NCBI GenBank assembly: GCA_016946835.1
Contig: JACVTC010000176.1
Coordinates: forward strand, 117,501 to 181,500
Source: Neocallimastix lanati (nom. inval.)
Lineage: Eukaryota > Neocallimastigomycota > Neocallimastigomycetes > Neocallimastigales > Neocallimastigaceae
Reading direction: 5' to 3'
DNA length: 64,000 nt
Below the pieces are notes generated by a model. The model was not told where the DNA came from, did not search any database, and was given only the letters and a program-made list of their open reading frames with translations. Below, one piece after another: positions 32,252-43,000 of this stretch (positions within the stretch are counted from its first letter, which is position 1; every line of letters begins with the position of its first letter). The position numbers and the translations under genes were made by a program.

Positions 32252-32261
32252 ATAACCTTAC
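32249..32261 (+). other. Self-primer-binding site of element 3
   Basis: ACAATAACCTTAC includes the terminal CA of the LTR. There is no TGG. It pairs perfectly with 32004-32016. The equivalent pair in element 4 differs by one base on each side in a compensating way (CC/GG here, TC/GA there). Confidence 0.68.
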
Positions 32262-32285
32262 CCTAGTTTTGGTTACTACTTTAAT

Positions 32286-33362
32286 ATGTCTTTTTACAAT
32301 AATGTATGGGCTGACATTGCTCCAATGTCAGAAGTTAATAAATTAAGGTCTGACGCCCAAGTTACTGTATCCGAATTGGCTTCTTCTGTTAATGATAGTT
32401 TTTTATTAAAAGAAGATTTTAATGAATATAACAAGGACTTACAAAAAAAACTTTATACACTTTACAAAGATAATAAAAATATTATTAATCAATTATCTAA
32501 TTTAACAAAAATTTTAGATGAAAAGTTAAATATAAATATTGCTACAAATGATATTCCTTCTACTAGTCAAACACAAGAGGATAATGTATCTACCACTACT
32601 AGACGTGATGATGACAATGATGTTATTATGAGGAATGCTTTTTCAAACCGTTTACAACAAGTTCCTGAACCTGGATTTTTCTCTGGAGATACTAAAGAAA
32701 CTAATCTATTCTGTCAACTTTGTGAAGATACTTTTAAAACATATCCAAATTCAGAAGCTACAGAAGATATCAAAATTAACTTTATTAAATCCCGTTTGAG
32801 GGATGGCGCTCGTAATTGGTATCTAGCTACGTACAAGGATACTAACCCAAAAACTCTTTCTGAATTGACTACTGAATTAAGAAAAGCATTTTCCAACGTT
32901 GCAAGCAAAAATTTAGCTAAGATTCAATTAATAAAATTGAAACATAATTATGGGAAAATAAATGATTATATTGAACAATTTAGAACTCTTTCGAATGGTC
33001 TTGGATTCAGTGAAGAAGCCTTAGTTTTAATTTTTTATAATGGGTTACATTCAAAATTCCAAGAAGTAATTGAAGAAATGGAAGAATTCCCTGTTGATCT
33101 TGGTACTATTTATACTAAATGTATTTTACTTGAAAATACATTAAAAACAAAAAATCAAATAAAAACAAATAATGGTAATTCAAAACTTTTTAGAAGCAGT
33201 AATAATAAACATTCAAAACACGTTAGTACCCATATTAATCATGATAAAAATTATAATTCTAATAACAATTATAATAACAAAAGTAATTATAATAATAATT
33301 ACAATAATAACAATTATAATAGTAATAAAACTAGTAGCAATAATAATAAAACAAAAAACTAA
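32286..33362 (+). CDS. Gag of element 3
   Basis: 358 residues from ATG 32286. The N-terminal 90 residues look coiled-coil. The central capsid-like domain (about 120-270) includes F-C-Q-L-C-E-D-T-F-K-T-Y and W-Y-L-A-T-Y. The C-terminal 60 residues are almost only Asn, Tyr, Lys and Ser. There is no CCHC zinc knuckle, unlike elements 1 and 2; the Asn/Lys tail may bind RNA instead. The stop at 33360 directly follows an A-AAA-AAC slip heptamer. Confidence 0.92.
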   Translation: MSFYNNVWADIAPMSEVNKLRSDAQVTVSELASSVNDSFLLKEDFNEYNKDLQKKLYTLYKDNKNIINQLSNLTKILDEKLNINIATNDIPSTSQTQEDNVSTTTRRDDDNDVIMRNAFSNRLQQVPEPGFFSGDTKETNLFCQLCEDTFKTYPNSEATEDIKINFIKSRLRDGARNWYLATYKDTNPKTLSELTTELRKAFSNVASKNLAKIQLIKLKHNYGKINDYIEQFRTLSNGLGFSEEALVLIFYNGLHSKFQEVIEEMEEFPVDLGTIYTKCILLENTLKTKNQIKTNNGNSKLFRSSNNKHSKHVSTHINHDKNYNSNNNYNNKSNYNNNYNNNNYNSNKTSSNNNKTKN

Positions 33363-33386
33363 ACAATGGACTTCAACAGAAGTCCA
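33353..33386 (+). promoter_or_regulatory. -1 frameshift signal, gag/pro of element 3
   Basis: Gag frame ACA-AAA-AAC-TAA gives heptamer A AAA AAC (33353-33359). After seven bases, TGGACTTC (33367-33374) pairs perfectly with GAAGTCCA (33379-33386) around an AACA tetraloop. The -1 frame is open from here into the protease. Confidence 0.88.
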
Positions 33387-34189
33387 ATATAATAAAAAAC
33401 ACAAGAATTCTTCATTATAATTTTCCTACATTTAATAATGTAGTAAATAAAAAATTACCTTCAACTTTCCTTTTATTTGATACATATATTCCAACAACAT
33501 TTTCAAATAATATAATAAATATTAAAAATGATAATAATAAATTAAAAACTGAATCGATGTTAGATTCAGGCTCCTTCTGTAATTTTATTACAGAAGAATT
33601 AGTAAAAACATTAAAATTGAAAAAATATAATTTAAAATCAAAAGTTTTAGTCAAAGGAATTTCTGGTGATACAACCCAGATAAAGAATTATGTTTGGCTA
33701 AAATTTCAAATCAAAATTAATGAAAATAAAAGAGTTTATTTTAAAAATTTCAGAGAAAAATTTTTAATTTCGAATTGTATCCCAACAAAACTACTTTTTG
33801 GAAACCAATTTATGAGGAAGTTTAATATTCATTATGACTATGATAAAAACTTCCTATATTCTTATTTAAATTCTCACTTTTATAACAAAATTAATAAAAA
33901 TACTAATAAAAATCCACAATATTATTCTCGGTTTAATTCAGTGATAAAAAGATTTTTAAAAAATTATTTTTTAAAACATAAATTCATAAAAAAATTTAAT
34001 TATACAAAAAATTCAAAAAATTTCAAAAATTTTAATCAAAATAAATTAAATTTTAAACTTAATAAATATAAAAAATTTCTTCATAAAAAATTTAATTTTT
34101 TAACCAATAAAATATTTTTTAAATTAAAAAACAATCACCAAAATAAAAAATATATAAAATTAATAATAAATTTAACTATAATTATTTAA
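33359..34189 (+). CDS. Protease frame of element 3
   Basis: Entered by the -1 shift, giving about 276 residues. The retropepsin active site L-D-S-G-S-F lies at about 33560-33577, followed by the expected hydrophobic strands and L-L-F-G-N-Q-F. The second half is a Lys/Asn/Phe-rich linker. It ends at TAA 34187-34189, overlapping the next frame by about 40 bases. Confidence 0.82.
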   Translation, partial: LNNGLQQKSNIIKNTRILHYNFPTFNNVVNKKLPSTFLLFDTYIPTTFSNNIINIKNDNNKLKTESMLDSGSFCNFITEELVKTLKLKKYNLKSKVLVKGISGDTTQIKNYVWLKFQIKINENKRVYFKNFREKFLISNCIPTKLLFGNQFMRKFNIHYDYDKNFLYSYLNSHFYNKINKNTNKNPQYYSRFNSVIKRFLKNYFLKHKFIKKFNYTKNSKNFKNFNQNKLNFKLNKYKKFLHKKFNFLTNKIFFKLKNNHQNKKYIKLIINLTIII

Positions 34190-37100
34190 TTTATTCATTT
34201 TTAACAAATAAAGAAAATTATGAAGAAGATATTGAAGATATAAAAATCGAAAATATTCCGCTTCAATATCGAGATTTGGCTGTTGTATTTAGTAAGAAAG
34301 AAGCAGATAAACTACCGCCACATCGTTTAACTGACTGTAAAATAGTTTTAGAAAAGGATGCTTCTCTTCATTACGGACCTATCTACCCATTATCTGAAGA
34401 AGAAAATAAAGTTTTAAAAGAATATATAGAAGAAAATTTAAAGAAGGGATTTATTAGACCTTCTGAATCTCCAGCTGGTTATCCTGTCTTATTTCAAAAA
34501 AAGAAAGATGGTTCTTTAAGATTGTGTGTGGATTACAAAAAGTTAAACGCTGTTACCATTAGAAATTCATATCCTCTTCCACTTATTAATGATATTATTG
34601 AAAAGGTTAAAGGTGCAAAATATTTCACAAAATTAGATCTAAGATCTGCCTATAACCTAATTCGTATAAAAGAGGGGGATGAATATAAAACAGCTTTTCG
34701 AACTAAATATGGTCATTACGAATATCTCGTAATGCCTTTTGGGTTGAAAAATGCCCCAGCCACTTTTCAATCATTTATTAATTCTGTACTAAGACCTTTT
34801 TTGGAAAAAAGTGTTATTTTATATTTGGATGATATTTTAATTTATTCTGAGGATTTGGAAGAACATCACAAACAAGTAAGAAATGTATTACAAACTTTAA
34901 TTAATAATAATTTATACGCAAAATTAGAAAAATGTGAATTCGATAAAGAAAAAGTTGAATTCCTAGGTTACATTTTATCTGGTGATGGTGTATCTACTGA
35001 CCCAAAGAAAATTAAATCTATAGAAGAGTGGCCAACTCCGAAAAATATTAAAGAAGTACAACGATTTTTAGGCTTATGTAATTACTATAGGAGATTTGTA
35101 AAAAATTTTGCAAAAATAGCTAAGCCTCTCCATAATTTAACAAGAAAAAATACAAAATTTATTTGGGATACAAATTGTGGAAATTCATTTAAATTATTAA
35201 AAAGTAAATTAACTACTTCTCCAGTACTGCATCACCCAGATGTAACTAAACCATTCATAGTAGAATGTGATGCAAGTTACTATGCTATAGGTGCTGTTTT
35301 ATCTCAGAAAGATGAAAATAATAAATTACATCCTGTTGCTTACTTTTCAAGAAGTTTACAAGGCTCCGAAATAAATTATACCATTACAGAAAAAGAGTTA
35401 TTAGCTATTAGAGATTCTTTCTTAACTTGGCGACATCTTTTACTTGGTGCAAAACATAAAATTACTGTCTATACTGACCATAGAAATTTAATCTATACTT
35501 TAGGAGGAAAAGTTGGTAATCAAAGACAGCATAGATGGCACTTATTCTTTCAGGAATATGATTTCCAACTTATATATAGACAAGGAACAAAAAATGGGAA
35601 ACCAGATAGTCTTTCAAGAAGACCTGACTATATGAAGAATAACGAAGATATTAAACCAGAAAATATATTAGATATTAAAAATGTAAAAGAAGTTCCCTGT
35701 TTTATAGGAATTATGAGTAATTTACTAGAAAAAATTATTGATGCTATTAAAGAAGATGCTACTGCTGAAGATATTAAATTATACTTTAGTGAAAACAATG
35801 TTAAAAATAATTATGCTTATAAACCATTTAGGAAAATGGAAAGATTTAAAATAAAAGATAATATTATATTATATAACAATTTAATTTATATTCCTGAATC
35901 ACTTAGATTAGAAATTTTAGAAAAATATCATGAAAAACCCACTTCTGGACATCTTGGTATAAGAAGAACTTTAGAACTAATTACAAGAAACTTTTGGTGG
36001 CCAAAAATACATGAAGATGTTACAAGTTATGTTAATTCTTGTGAATGTTGTGCAAGAAACAAGGTTAATAGACATAGGAAATATGGTCTTTTACAACCTT
36101 TAGATACTCCCGATAGACCTTGGAAGTCTATCGAAATTGATTTCCTATGTGGTCTTCCTTATTCTAAAGGATACACCGTTATTATGGTAGTTGTTGATCG
36201 TTTCTCTAAGATGATACATTTAATTCCATTTAAACAAATACCTGATGCCAAACAAACTGCCAAAGCTTTCATTACAAATATATTTAAACTACACGGATTG
36301 CCTTGTGATTTGTATACAGATAGAGGATCTCAATTTACAAGCGCTCTTTGGAAAGAAGTAATGGAATATTTAAACATTAAATCAAAAATCGCTACAACTG
36401 ACCATCATGAAACAGTTGGTCAAGTTGAAAGATGTAATTCTTTTATTGAACAATATTTAAGAGCTTACTCAAGATCATATTATCATGATGATTGGATTGA
36501 ATGGATTCACCTTGCTGAATTTGTTTATAATAACTCCATTAATGAATCTACAAAAGAAACACCCTTCTTTATTAATTATGGGTTTCATCCATCTATGGAT
36601 GAATTTTTCTTATTACCTGATATTGATACTAATAATAAAATTATTAAGGACTTAAGTATGAACTTTAATCATATTAAAGATGTTTTATTAAGGTCAAAAG
36701 AACTATATAAAATACACGCAGATAAAAAGAGAATGCCACCTCCAATATTTAAAGAAAATGATTTAGTTTGGATACAAGCTCCTCCATCACTAAATATCGA
36801 AGATAGTTCAAAGTTAGCTCCTTGTAAATATGGACCATATAAAGTAATAGATGTTCTGAATAATCATAATTATAAAATAGATATTAAAAGGTCACCTTTT
36901 CCAAAACATCATCCTATATTCCATGTTTCGGAGTTAGAACCTTTTATTCCAACGCCTCAAAAGTTTTTAAAAAGAAGAACTCATGATGAATCTGTTAATG
37001 ATATAATTGAAATCTCAGGATTTAGAACTAATTATAAAAAGAATCAATATGAATACAGAATCAGGTATAAATATAGAACTGCTTACAATTGGGTTCCTTC

Positions 37101-37191
37101 AGACGAAGTTGAAAATAACCCCCGAAATCAAAATATTTATTTACAATATTTACAAAATGGAAGAAAACCTATTTCAATAGCTTATAACTAA
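34147..37191 (+). CDS. RT-RNase H-integrase frame of element 3
   Basis: About 1014 residues; the frame is open from 34147 and has no early ATG, so it must be reached by a second -1 shift from the protease frame or has suffered a frameshift mutation. RT has L-Y-L-D-D-I-L-I-Y-S near 34830. RNase H has V-E-C-D-A-S and Y-T-D-H-R-N. The integrase HHCC finger is H-E-K-P-T-S-G-H ... C-E-C-C, with acidic contexts I-D-F-L-C, T-D-R-G-S-Q-F and G-Q-V-E-R-C. The last 65 residues resemble a chromodomain (Y-E-Y-R-I-R-Y-K-Y-R-T, Y-N-W-V-P), placing it with chromoviruses. Confidence 0.92.
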   Translation, partial: KIYKINNKFNYNYLIYSFLTNKENYEEDIEDIKIENIPLQYRDLAVVFSKKEADKLPPHRLTDCKIVLEKDASLHYGPIYPLSEEENKVLKEYIEENLKKGFIRPSESPAGYPVLFQKKKDGSLRLCVDYKKLNAVTIRNSYPLPLINDIIEKVKGAKYFTKLDLRSAYNLIRIKEGDEYKTAFRTKYGHYEYLVMPFGLKNAPATFQSFINSVLRPFLEKSVILYLDDILIYSEDLEEHHKQVRNVLQTLINNNLYAKLEKCEFDKEKVEFLGYILSGDGVSTDPKKIKSIEEWPTPKNIKEVQRFLGLCNYYRRFVKNFAKIAKPLHNLTRKNTKFIWDTNCGNSFKLLKSKLTTSPVLHHPDVTKPFIVECDASYYAIGAVLSQKDENNKLHPVAYFSRSLQGSEINYTITEKELLAIRDSFLTWRHLLLGAKHKITVYTDHRNLIYTLGGKVGNQRQHRWHLFFQEYDFQLIYRQGTKNGKPDSLSRRPDYMKNNEDIKPENILDIKNVKEVPCFIGIMSNLLEKIIDAIKEDATAEDIKLYFSENNVKNNYAYKPFRKMERFKIKDNIILYNNLIYIPESLRLEILEKYHEKPTSGHLGIRRTLELITRNFWWPKIHEDVTSYVNSCECCARNKVNRHRKYGLLQPLDTPDRPWKSIEIDFLCGLPYSKGYTVIMVVVDRFSKMIHLIPFKQIPDAKQTAKAFITNIFKLHGLPCDLYTDRGSQFTSALWKEVMEYLNIKSKIATTDHHETVGQVERCNSFIEQYLRAYSRSYYHDDWIEWIHLAEFVYNNSINESTKETPFFINYGFHPSMDEFFLLPDIDTNNKIIKDLSMNFNHIKDVLLRSKELYKIHADKKRMPPPIFKENDLVWIQAPPSLNIEDSSKLAPCKYGPYKVIDVLNNHNYKIDIKRSPFPKHHPIFHVSELEPFIPTPQKFLKRRTHDESVNDIIEISGFRTNYKKNQYEYRIRYKYRTAYNWVPSDEVENNPRNQNIYLQYLQNGRKPISIAYN

Positions 37192-37212
37192 AATGATAAT
37201 AATAATAATATT

Positions 37213-37243
<31 letters not shown>

Positions 37244-37788
37244 TTTGGAAATTTTATTTTTATTAATTTGTTTTTAAATTTTATTTTATTATTATCAATT
37301 TTTCAGTCAAATTTCAATTTCAAAATTTCGAAATTTTCAAAATTTTCAAAATTCAAAAACATAGCTATGTTACACTTACATCTATCAATTTATAATCTAA
37401 TTTTATTCATAAATTCATTAATTATTATAATTTTCAATTTTTAAAGTTAATGCATAAAATTAAAAAGTTAATTGAAATTAAAATTTCAAAATTTCAATTT
37501 CAAAAATTTTTAATCAAAAACATTTAAAAATGGTACCATCATATTCTTAAACATCAATTTTCATAATAAAATTTTAATTTTATTAAATTTTAGAGATTTC
37601 AAAATTTCAATGAAATGGCCACTTATAAAGGGTTTCCTTTAAAAATTTAAAAGGACTCAAGTGACCTTCCTCTTTCATAAATTAAAAATTTTTAATTTAA
37701 GAAATTCCAAAAAATTTTTTAACAAAAATTTAATCCTCCTTATCGTTACACAAAAATCGTCTTGAATCCGATTTTTATGGGAGGGCAT
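37192..37788 (+). other. 3' untranslated region of element 3
   Basis: Contains a poly-A run, many AAATTTCAAAATTT-type palindromes, and the polypurine tract GGGAGGGCAT at the LTR edge. No gene. Confidence 0.75.
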
Positions 37789-38524
37789 TGTTGAAATTAT
37801 AACTGAATTGAAATCTCAATTTCAGTTATTTACATTTCAATAGTTAACAAATATTATTTATTTAATTATAAATAATATATATATTTAAATAATTAATAAT
37901 TAATATAAATTCTTATTTAATATTCAAGGAATTATCTTAGGCCTAATAATTCTGAGAATATTAGTAAATAAGATTTATATTAATAATTTCAATTATCTAC
38001 ATATGACGTCACATGTATTTATTTATATTATGTTTATATATATGTTTACATCATATATATTAACTACTATTTTTAATTATTCAAATTAATTATATAATTA
38101 TAAATTAAATTTATTTAGTTATATTAAATATTTTAAACATATCGATATTGTTATTATCTTAATATTTTATTAATATTCATATTACTATATTATTAATATC
38201 TTATAATTAAATATTATTATTATGTAACTTACAAAGTATAAAAGAAAGATGTAAAAATCTATCTTTTATGTTCTTTGTAAGGTTATTGTACTTACAATAA
38301 TTATATACTAATAATTCAATAAATAAATATTTTCATAAATCCTTCAAAGAAATTATTATTTAAAATATTCTTAGATATTAAGTGTTTAAATAACTTAACT
38401 ATTTATCTTATATTATTTTTATATTATTATTAATTAATTATTGTTGGATTATTAATATATAATTCAACATATTAACCTAGTAACGTTATTAATCATAAAA
38501 CTATTTTATATCTTAATTTTAACA
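37789..38524 (+). repeat. 3' LTR of element 3
   Basis: 736 bp. It differs from the 5' LTR at about four substitutions (for example at the positions matching 31651, 31692, 31996 and 32111). Confidence 0.92.
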
Positions 38525-38590
38525 AGAATTTGTTCTTTATTATTTATTTTAATTTAATAATTTTGTTATTTATAAAAGAAATCAGGAAAA

Positions 38591-38662
38591 GGAGGGTTGG
38601 CGCAACGGTAGCGCGTCCGCCTCCAGAGCGGAAGGTTGGGTGTTCGAATCACTCACTCTCCA
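38591..38662 (+). tRNA. tRNA-Trp (anticodon CCA), second copy
   Basis: Identical in all 72 bases to the tRNA at 15531. It shares 14 bases of 5' flank (AGAAATCAGGAAAA) and a similar 3' flank with a T-run terminator and TTCAAAGAAAA. Element 3 ends 66 bp upstream, and a copia relic starts just downstream. Confidence 0.95.
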
Positions 38663-38689
38663 TTTTTTTTTTCAAAGAAAAAATAAAAC

Positions 38690-40975
38690 TTCAATGTACA
38701 AGAAGAAGTAAACAAACAATATAATAATAATAAATATAATAATAATAACATTAAATTACTTTCCTATCAGGATAATCAAGGCAATAATGACAAAATATAG
38801 GATAAATTTCAAAATAGTCCTGATAAATATGAAAATTCAAATAATTCAAAAATTGGTCCTGTTAATAAAATTTCTAATGAAGTAAACAAAGAAATTTTAA
38901 TTGAAAACAAAAATAATTCAATTGAAAATCCTGAAAATCCTGAAAATCCTGAAATCCTGTACAATAAAAACCTAGATTTAAATGAAAATAATTCAAAAAA
39001 TAAAAATGAAATTAAGTTGTTAGTAAAGAATAAAAAAAGTGAGGATTTAAATTTTAAAGAGAAAGAAGAAGTAAAAAATAAAACTAAAATTAAGATTTTA
39101 AAAAATAAAAAAATATAATAAAATTACAAACGAGAAAAAAAATTTTATTAATGAAAAATTTTCAATTATTGAAAAAAAATTAAATAAATTAAATAATTTT
39201 AATAAATTTAATTTTACCAAAAATAAAGTTATCCATAATAAGGATTGAAAAATTTCGTACGAAAAATTTTAATGAAAAATTTGATAAAAATTTGATTAAA
39301 GCTAATACTAGCTGTAATAATAATATCAATAATGACCAAAAATTAATAATTAGAGTTAAAAGACCAGGTATGCCTCTTGAAAATAATAAGCATAAAGTTC
39401 AGAAAATGGAGGAAATATCCAACATTACAAATAATAATCCAAAAGACTATTATGAAGCTATTACTTGCGAAGAAAGTGAAGAATGGATTAAAGCTATATC
39501 TACCGAGTTGCAAAATTTAAAGGAAAATAATACAATGACCATAATATCAGAGCTACCAGAAGGAATTAAACCACTTAGTCCTAGATGGGTATTTACGAAG
39601 AAATATGATGGGAATAACAATTTAGAAAAATACAAAGCAAGATTAGTAGTAAAAGGATATAATCAAATTGAAGGAGTCGATTATGAATTAACTTTTTCTC
39701 CAACACTACCAGTAGAAAGTTTGAGATTAACAATAGCATTAGCTTCTTTATTTAATTGGAACATTCAACAATTAGATGTGAAAGGCACATATCTCAATGT
39801 CAAATTACATAATAATATTTATATGAAACTACCAGAAATACATGAAAATTATAATGAAGGTTATTGCAAATTAAATAAGGCACTTTATGGATTGAAACAG
39901 GCTGGTCGAGAATGGAACCAAACTATTAGCAAATTTTTGATCAAAAAAGGACTATATCAACTAAGAAGTGAACAATGCTTATTCGTTAAGTGGGATAATA
40001 AAAATAATGTAATATGTTTAGTAGCTTTATATGTCGATGATATGTTAATAACAGGTATTAAAGAAGAAATTTTTAATATTGTTAATATTATTAAGAGCAA
40101 TTTTAAAATATCCAAGTGGGAAGAAATAAATCATATTTTAGGATTAAACGTTAGGAAAAATAAATTCGGATACACAATCTATCAAGAAAACTACATTGAA
40201 AATATTTTAAAGAAATTTAATATTAAAGAAAATCAAAAAGCTTCCACTCCATGTACTGGTGATGACGATAAACTAATTAATAAAACACCTTTTGATAAGA
40301 CTATTTATCTGAGCGCAGTTGGTTGTTTAATACATGTATCTAAATCAACAAGACCTGATATATCATTCTCTGTTAGTAAGGCATCAAGAAAAAAACTCAA
40401 ATCCAACAGTATCAGATTGGAACAAAGTAGTCAACATCCTTAAATATTTAAATCAAACTAAGAATTATTGCATTTCATACAAAAACAAAGGAGAATTAAT
40501 TGATTACACAGATTCTGATTTTGCTAGAGATTTATCAAATAGTAAATCCACTTCAGGAAATATTTTTTTCTTAGCCTCAGGACCAATCGCTTGGATGTCC
40601 AGACAACAACAATCAGTAACAAGATCTACTGCAGAAGCAGAATATATTGCCCTTTCCGAAGCTGTAGCAAATGGTTTATGGATTAAAAATATGCTAAATG
40701 AAATGTTTAAAAAGAAATTTGTAATAAATTTAAATGGAGACAACAGAGCATCTTTATTTGCTGCTGAAAATTATGCTATTAGTAAAAAACTTAGACATGT
40801 AAGAGTTAGCTATCACTACTTTAAAGAAAATATTGAAAGAAAAGAAGTAATTTTACATTATATTAAATCTGAAGAAAATTTAGCAGATATTTTAACAAAA
40901 GATGTTAATAAAAATCAAATAACTAATTTTGCAAACAAAGTCTTTGATAATACTTTGCTTAGGGGGGAATGTTAG
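38690..40975 (+). pseudogene. Ty1/copia pol remnant
   Basis: 5'-truncated copia element. Up to about 39290 there are interrupted Asn/Lys/Glu-rich linker frames typical between copia integrase and RT. From 39292 the RT is clear: S-P-R-W-V-F-T-K-K, K-A-R-L-V-V-K-G-Y, Q-L-D-V-K-G-T-Y-L, Y-G-L-K-Q-A, and the active site Y-V-D-D-M-L. A frameshift in an A-run near 40390 breaks the frame, which then continues into RNase H (K-S-T-S-G, S-T-A-E-A-E-Y) and ends at 40975. No gag or integrase remains. Confidence 0.9.
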
Positions 40976-41770
40976 AAAATTAGTATTTTTAGTTTAAATT
41001 TTTAATTAACACTTTGTTCAATACTTTTATTTTATTATAATTTTAAATATTAAATATTAAATAGTATATTATAAATAAATAGGATATATTACAATAATAT
41101 ATAGTTTATATGGTTTATGATACAAATAATATAGTTTTAAAATTTTTTATAAGCCTCTTTTATATTATTTCTAATAAGTCATGTATTTAATATAATAAAT
41201 ATGTACGTTCCATTGAATGTAATTTTTATGAATATAAAAATATTAAATCATGTATTATCATTAAAAAATAGTTTCTTTAATAAAAATAAAACTTTTAGTA
41301 AAAAGTAAATATTTATTTACGATTTTTTGTCAAATTTTAATAAAAGTATTAATAAGTGAAATATGAAAGAAAATAATTTACTAAATTTCTTATTTTTTTA
41401 ATTTTAAAGAAATATTTGTAAGGGTTTATATTTTTCTTAAGTTAATTACAAAGTTTTATCTTTAAAAATTTAAATTAAGTATGCATTTATGAAGTAAAAT
41501 TAACAAATTTGCTATTATTAATAAGTTTCTTTTTATAATCCTAATATTATTTTAAACCGAGATTTAATTTAAAATAGCTAAAATAAAACAAAAGAATAAT
41601 TTTAATATAAATACATTATTGTTTCTTTAAATTAAAATTAATATTTATTTAATAATTTTAAATATTTTAAAATTTTTATGAATTTATTATTTTATTGATT
41701 TCAGTAATTATTCAAGAGAACTATTTTGTTGAGAGTTTAAGGTTTGAGTAATATTGGTCATGTTAAGATG
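40961..41770 (+). other. Polypurine tract and putative 3' LTR of the copia remnant
   Basis: AGGGGGGAA at 40961-40969 abuts TGTTAGAAAATT (from 40970), the usual polypurine tract/LTR arrangement. I could not locate the LTR's right end; a GGTCATGTTAAGATG junction motif occurs at about 41755-41770. Confidence 0.5.
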
Positions 41771-42039
41771 TTTTATCAATTATAACAATTAATTAAAACT
41801 AAATAATTAATACACATAAACTTTTATTAGTTAATTAAGAAACTCAATAATTAAAAAATTATGTTTTATCAAAAATCTTTTATTTAATTTTTAATATTAA
41901 ATTTTATAAAGATTATTACTAAATTTTAATACTATTGTTATAATTATAGGTTTATTATTATTATTATAAATGTTTTTATTATAATTTATTGATAAAAATT
42001 ATTAACATTTTTTTTTTTTTCATTGCAATAAGTTCACAA

Positions 42040-43000
42040 TTCTTAAACATCAACACAAGAACATAAAATTTACAATGGCGCAATAGAAAATACAACTCCA
42101 GATCTTAAAACATTTGATATCCATTTCACTTTTCCACCAGATTTCGATAATGAACTTCAAAATTCATATTTCAGATTATTTTAAAAATGATGAAATGTTT
42201 GTTATTAATATGAAAATAATATTATTAAATGTTATAAATCGAATTATGATGATGATGATTATTATTCGTAACGAATTAAATTATTTGGTGTTATTTTTTT
42301 TTTCCCAAACAGATTATAAAATTCGCTTTTAAAAACATATAATGATCGATATGATAATCTTGTATAAAATAGTTGGGGTTTAAATGAATACATTAGTATT
42401 AATCGAATTCAATTTTTGGTGGATAGGATGGCGTTATTAAGAACTTATATAAAATTCACCAAATTATATTAATTATTTTATCACCAACATATGGTGATGT
42501 ATATTATGATGATGATGATGTATCAATTACTGGAAATGAAACTGAAATTTGAAAACAATTTGGTTACTGTCCTCAATTTGATACCTTTAGTAATAATTTG
42601 ACTGTTGGAAAACATGTTAAATTATATACTGGAATTAAAAATGTTCCATTGGATATTAAGGAGATATTGAAAGATATTGATTTATTAGAAAAGGAAAATA
42701 ATTATCCAAAAAAAGTTAAATGGTGGTCATCGAGAAAAACTTTGCGTTACATTAGCTTTATTTGGTTCACCAAAATTTGTATTTTCAAATGAAATTATTA
42801 TTAATCATCAACTATTATTGAATAGAAAGAAGCAAATAAATTATTGGATTGGTGTTACTATTAGTGATTTTATATACATTTTTTGTTCTTGTTAACCTGG
42901 TTACAATAGCGAGAATGATTAAAGATATAAATATATATAATATTAAAGTAATGTTTTATACTTATATTATAAGTACTCTTATTTTTGGATTTTCTAGTTA
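42040..43000 (+). pseudogene. Decayed ABCA-type transporter copy
   Basis: Three separate stretches match the intact transporter at 58412-63826 in order. One is from the N-terminal ectodomain (P-P-D-F-D, Q-T-D-Y-K-I-R-F). One is from the first nucleotide-binding domain (F-G-Y-C-P-Q-F-D-T-F, then K-D-I-D-L-L-E-K-E). One is from the second membrane domain (about 42800-43000). The matches are joined by large deletions and broken by stops and frameshifts. No Walker A motif remains, and the signature region is ruined (W-W-S-S-R where the functional copy has L-S-G-G-Q). Confidence 0.9.

Larger units (their letters stand above)
31516..38524 (+). mobile_element. Ty3/gypsy element 3, nearly intact
   Basis: 7.0-kb plus-strand element with two 736-bp LTRs that differ at about four positions, so it is fairly young. 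Order: LTR, self-primer site, gag, protease frame, RT-RNase H-integrase frame with chromodomain-like end, AT-rich 3' region, polypurine tract GGGAGGGCAT, LTR. The flanks CAAGT (31511-31515) and AGAAT (38525-38529) do not match, so the target duplication has been lost or the element is recombinant. Confidence 0.92.

Noticed and set aside
31511-38529. Target duplication around element 3
   Set aside because: Flanks CAAGT and AGAAT do not match, so I do not claim one.
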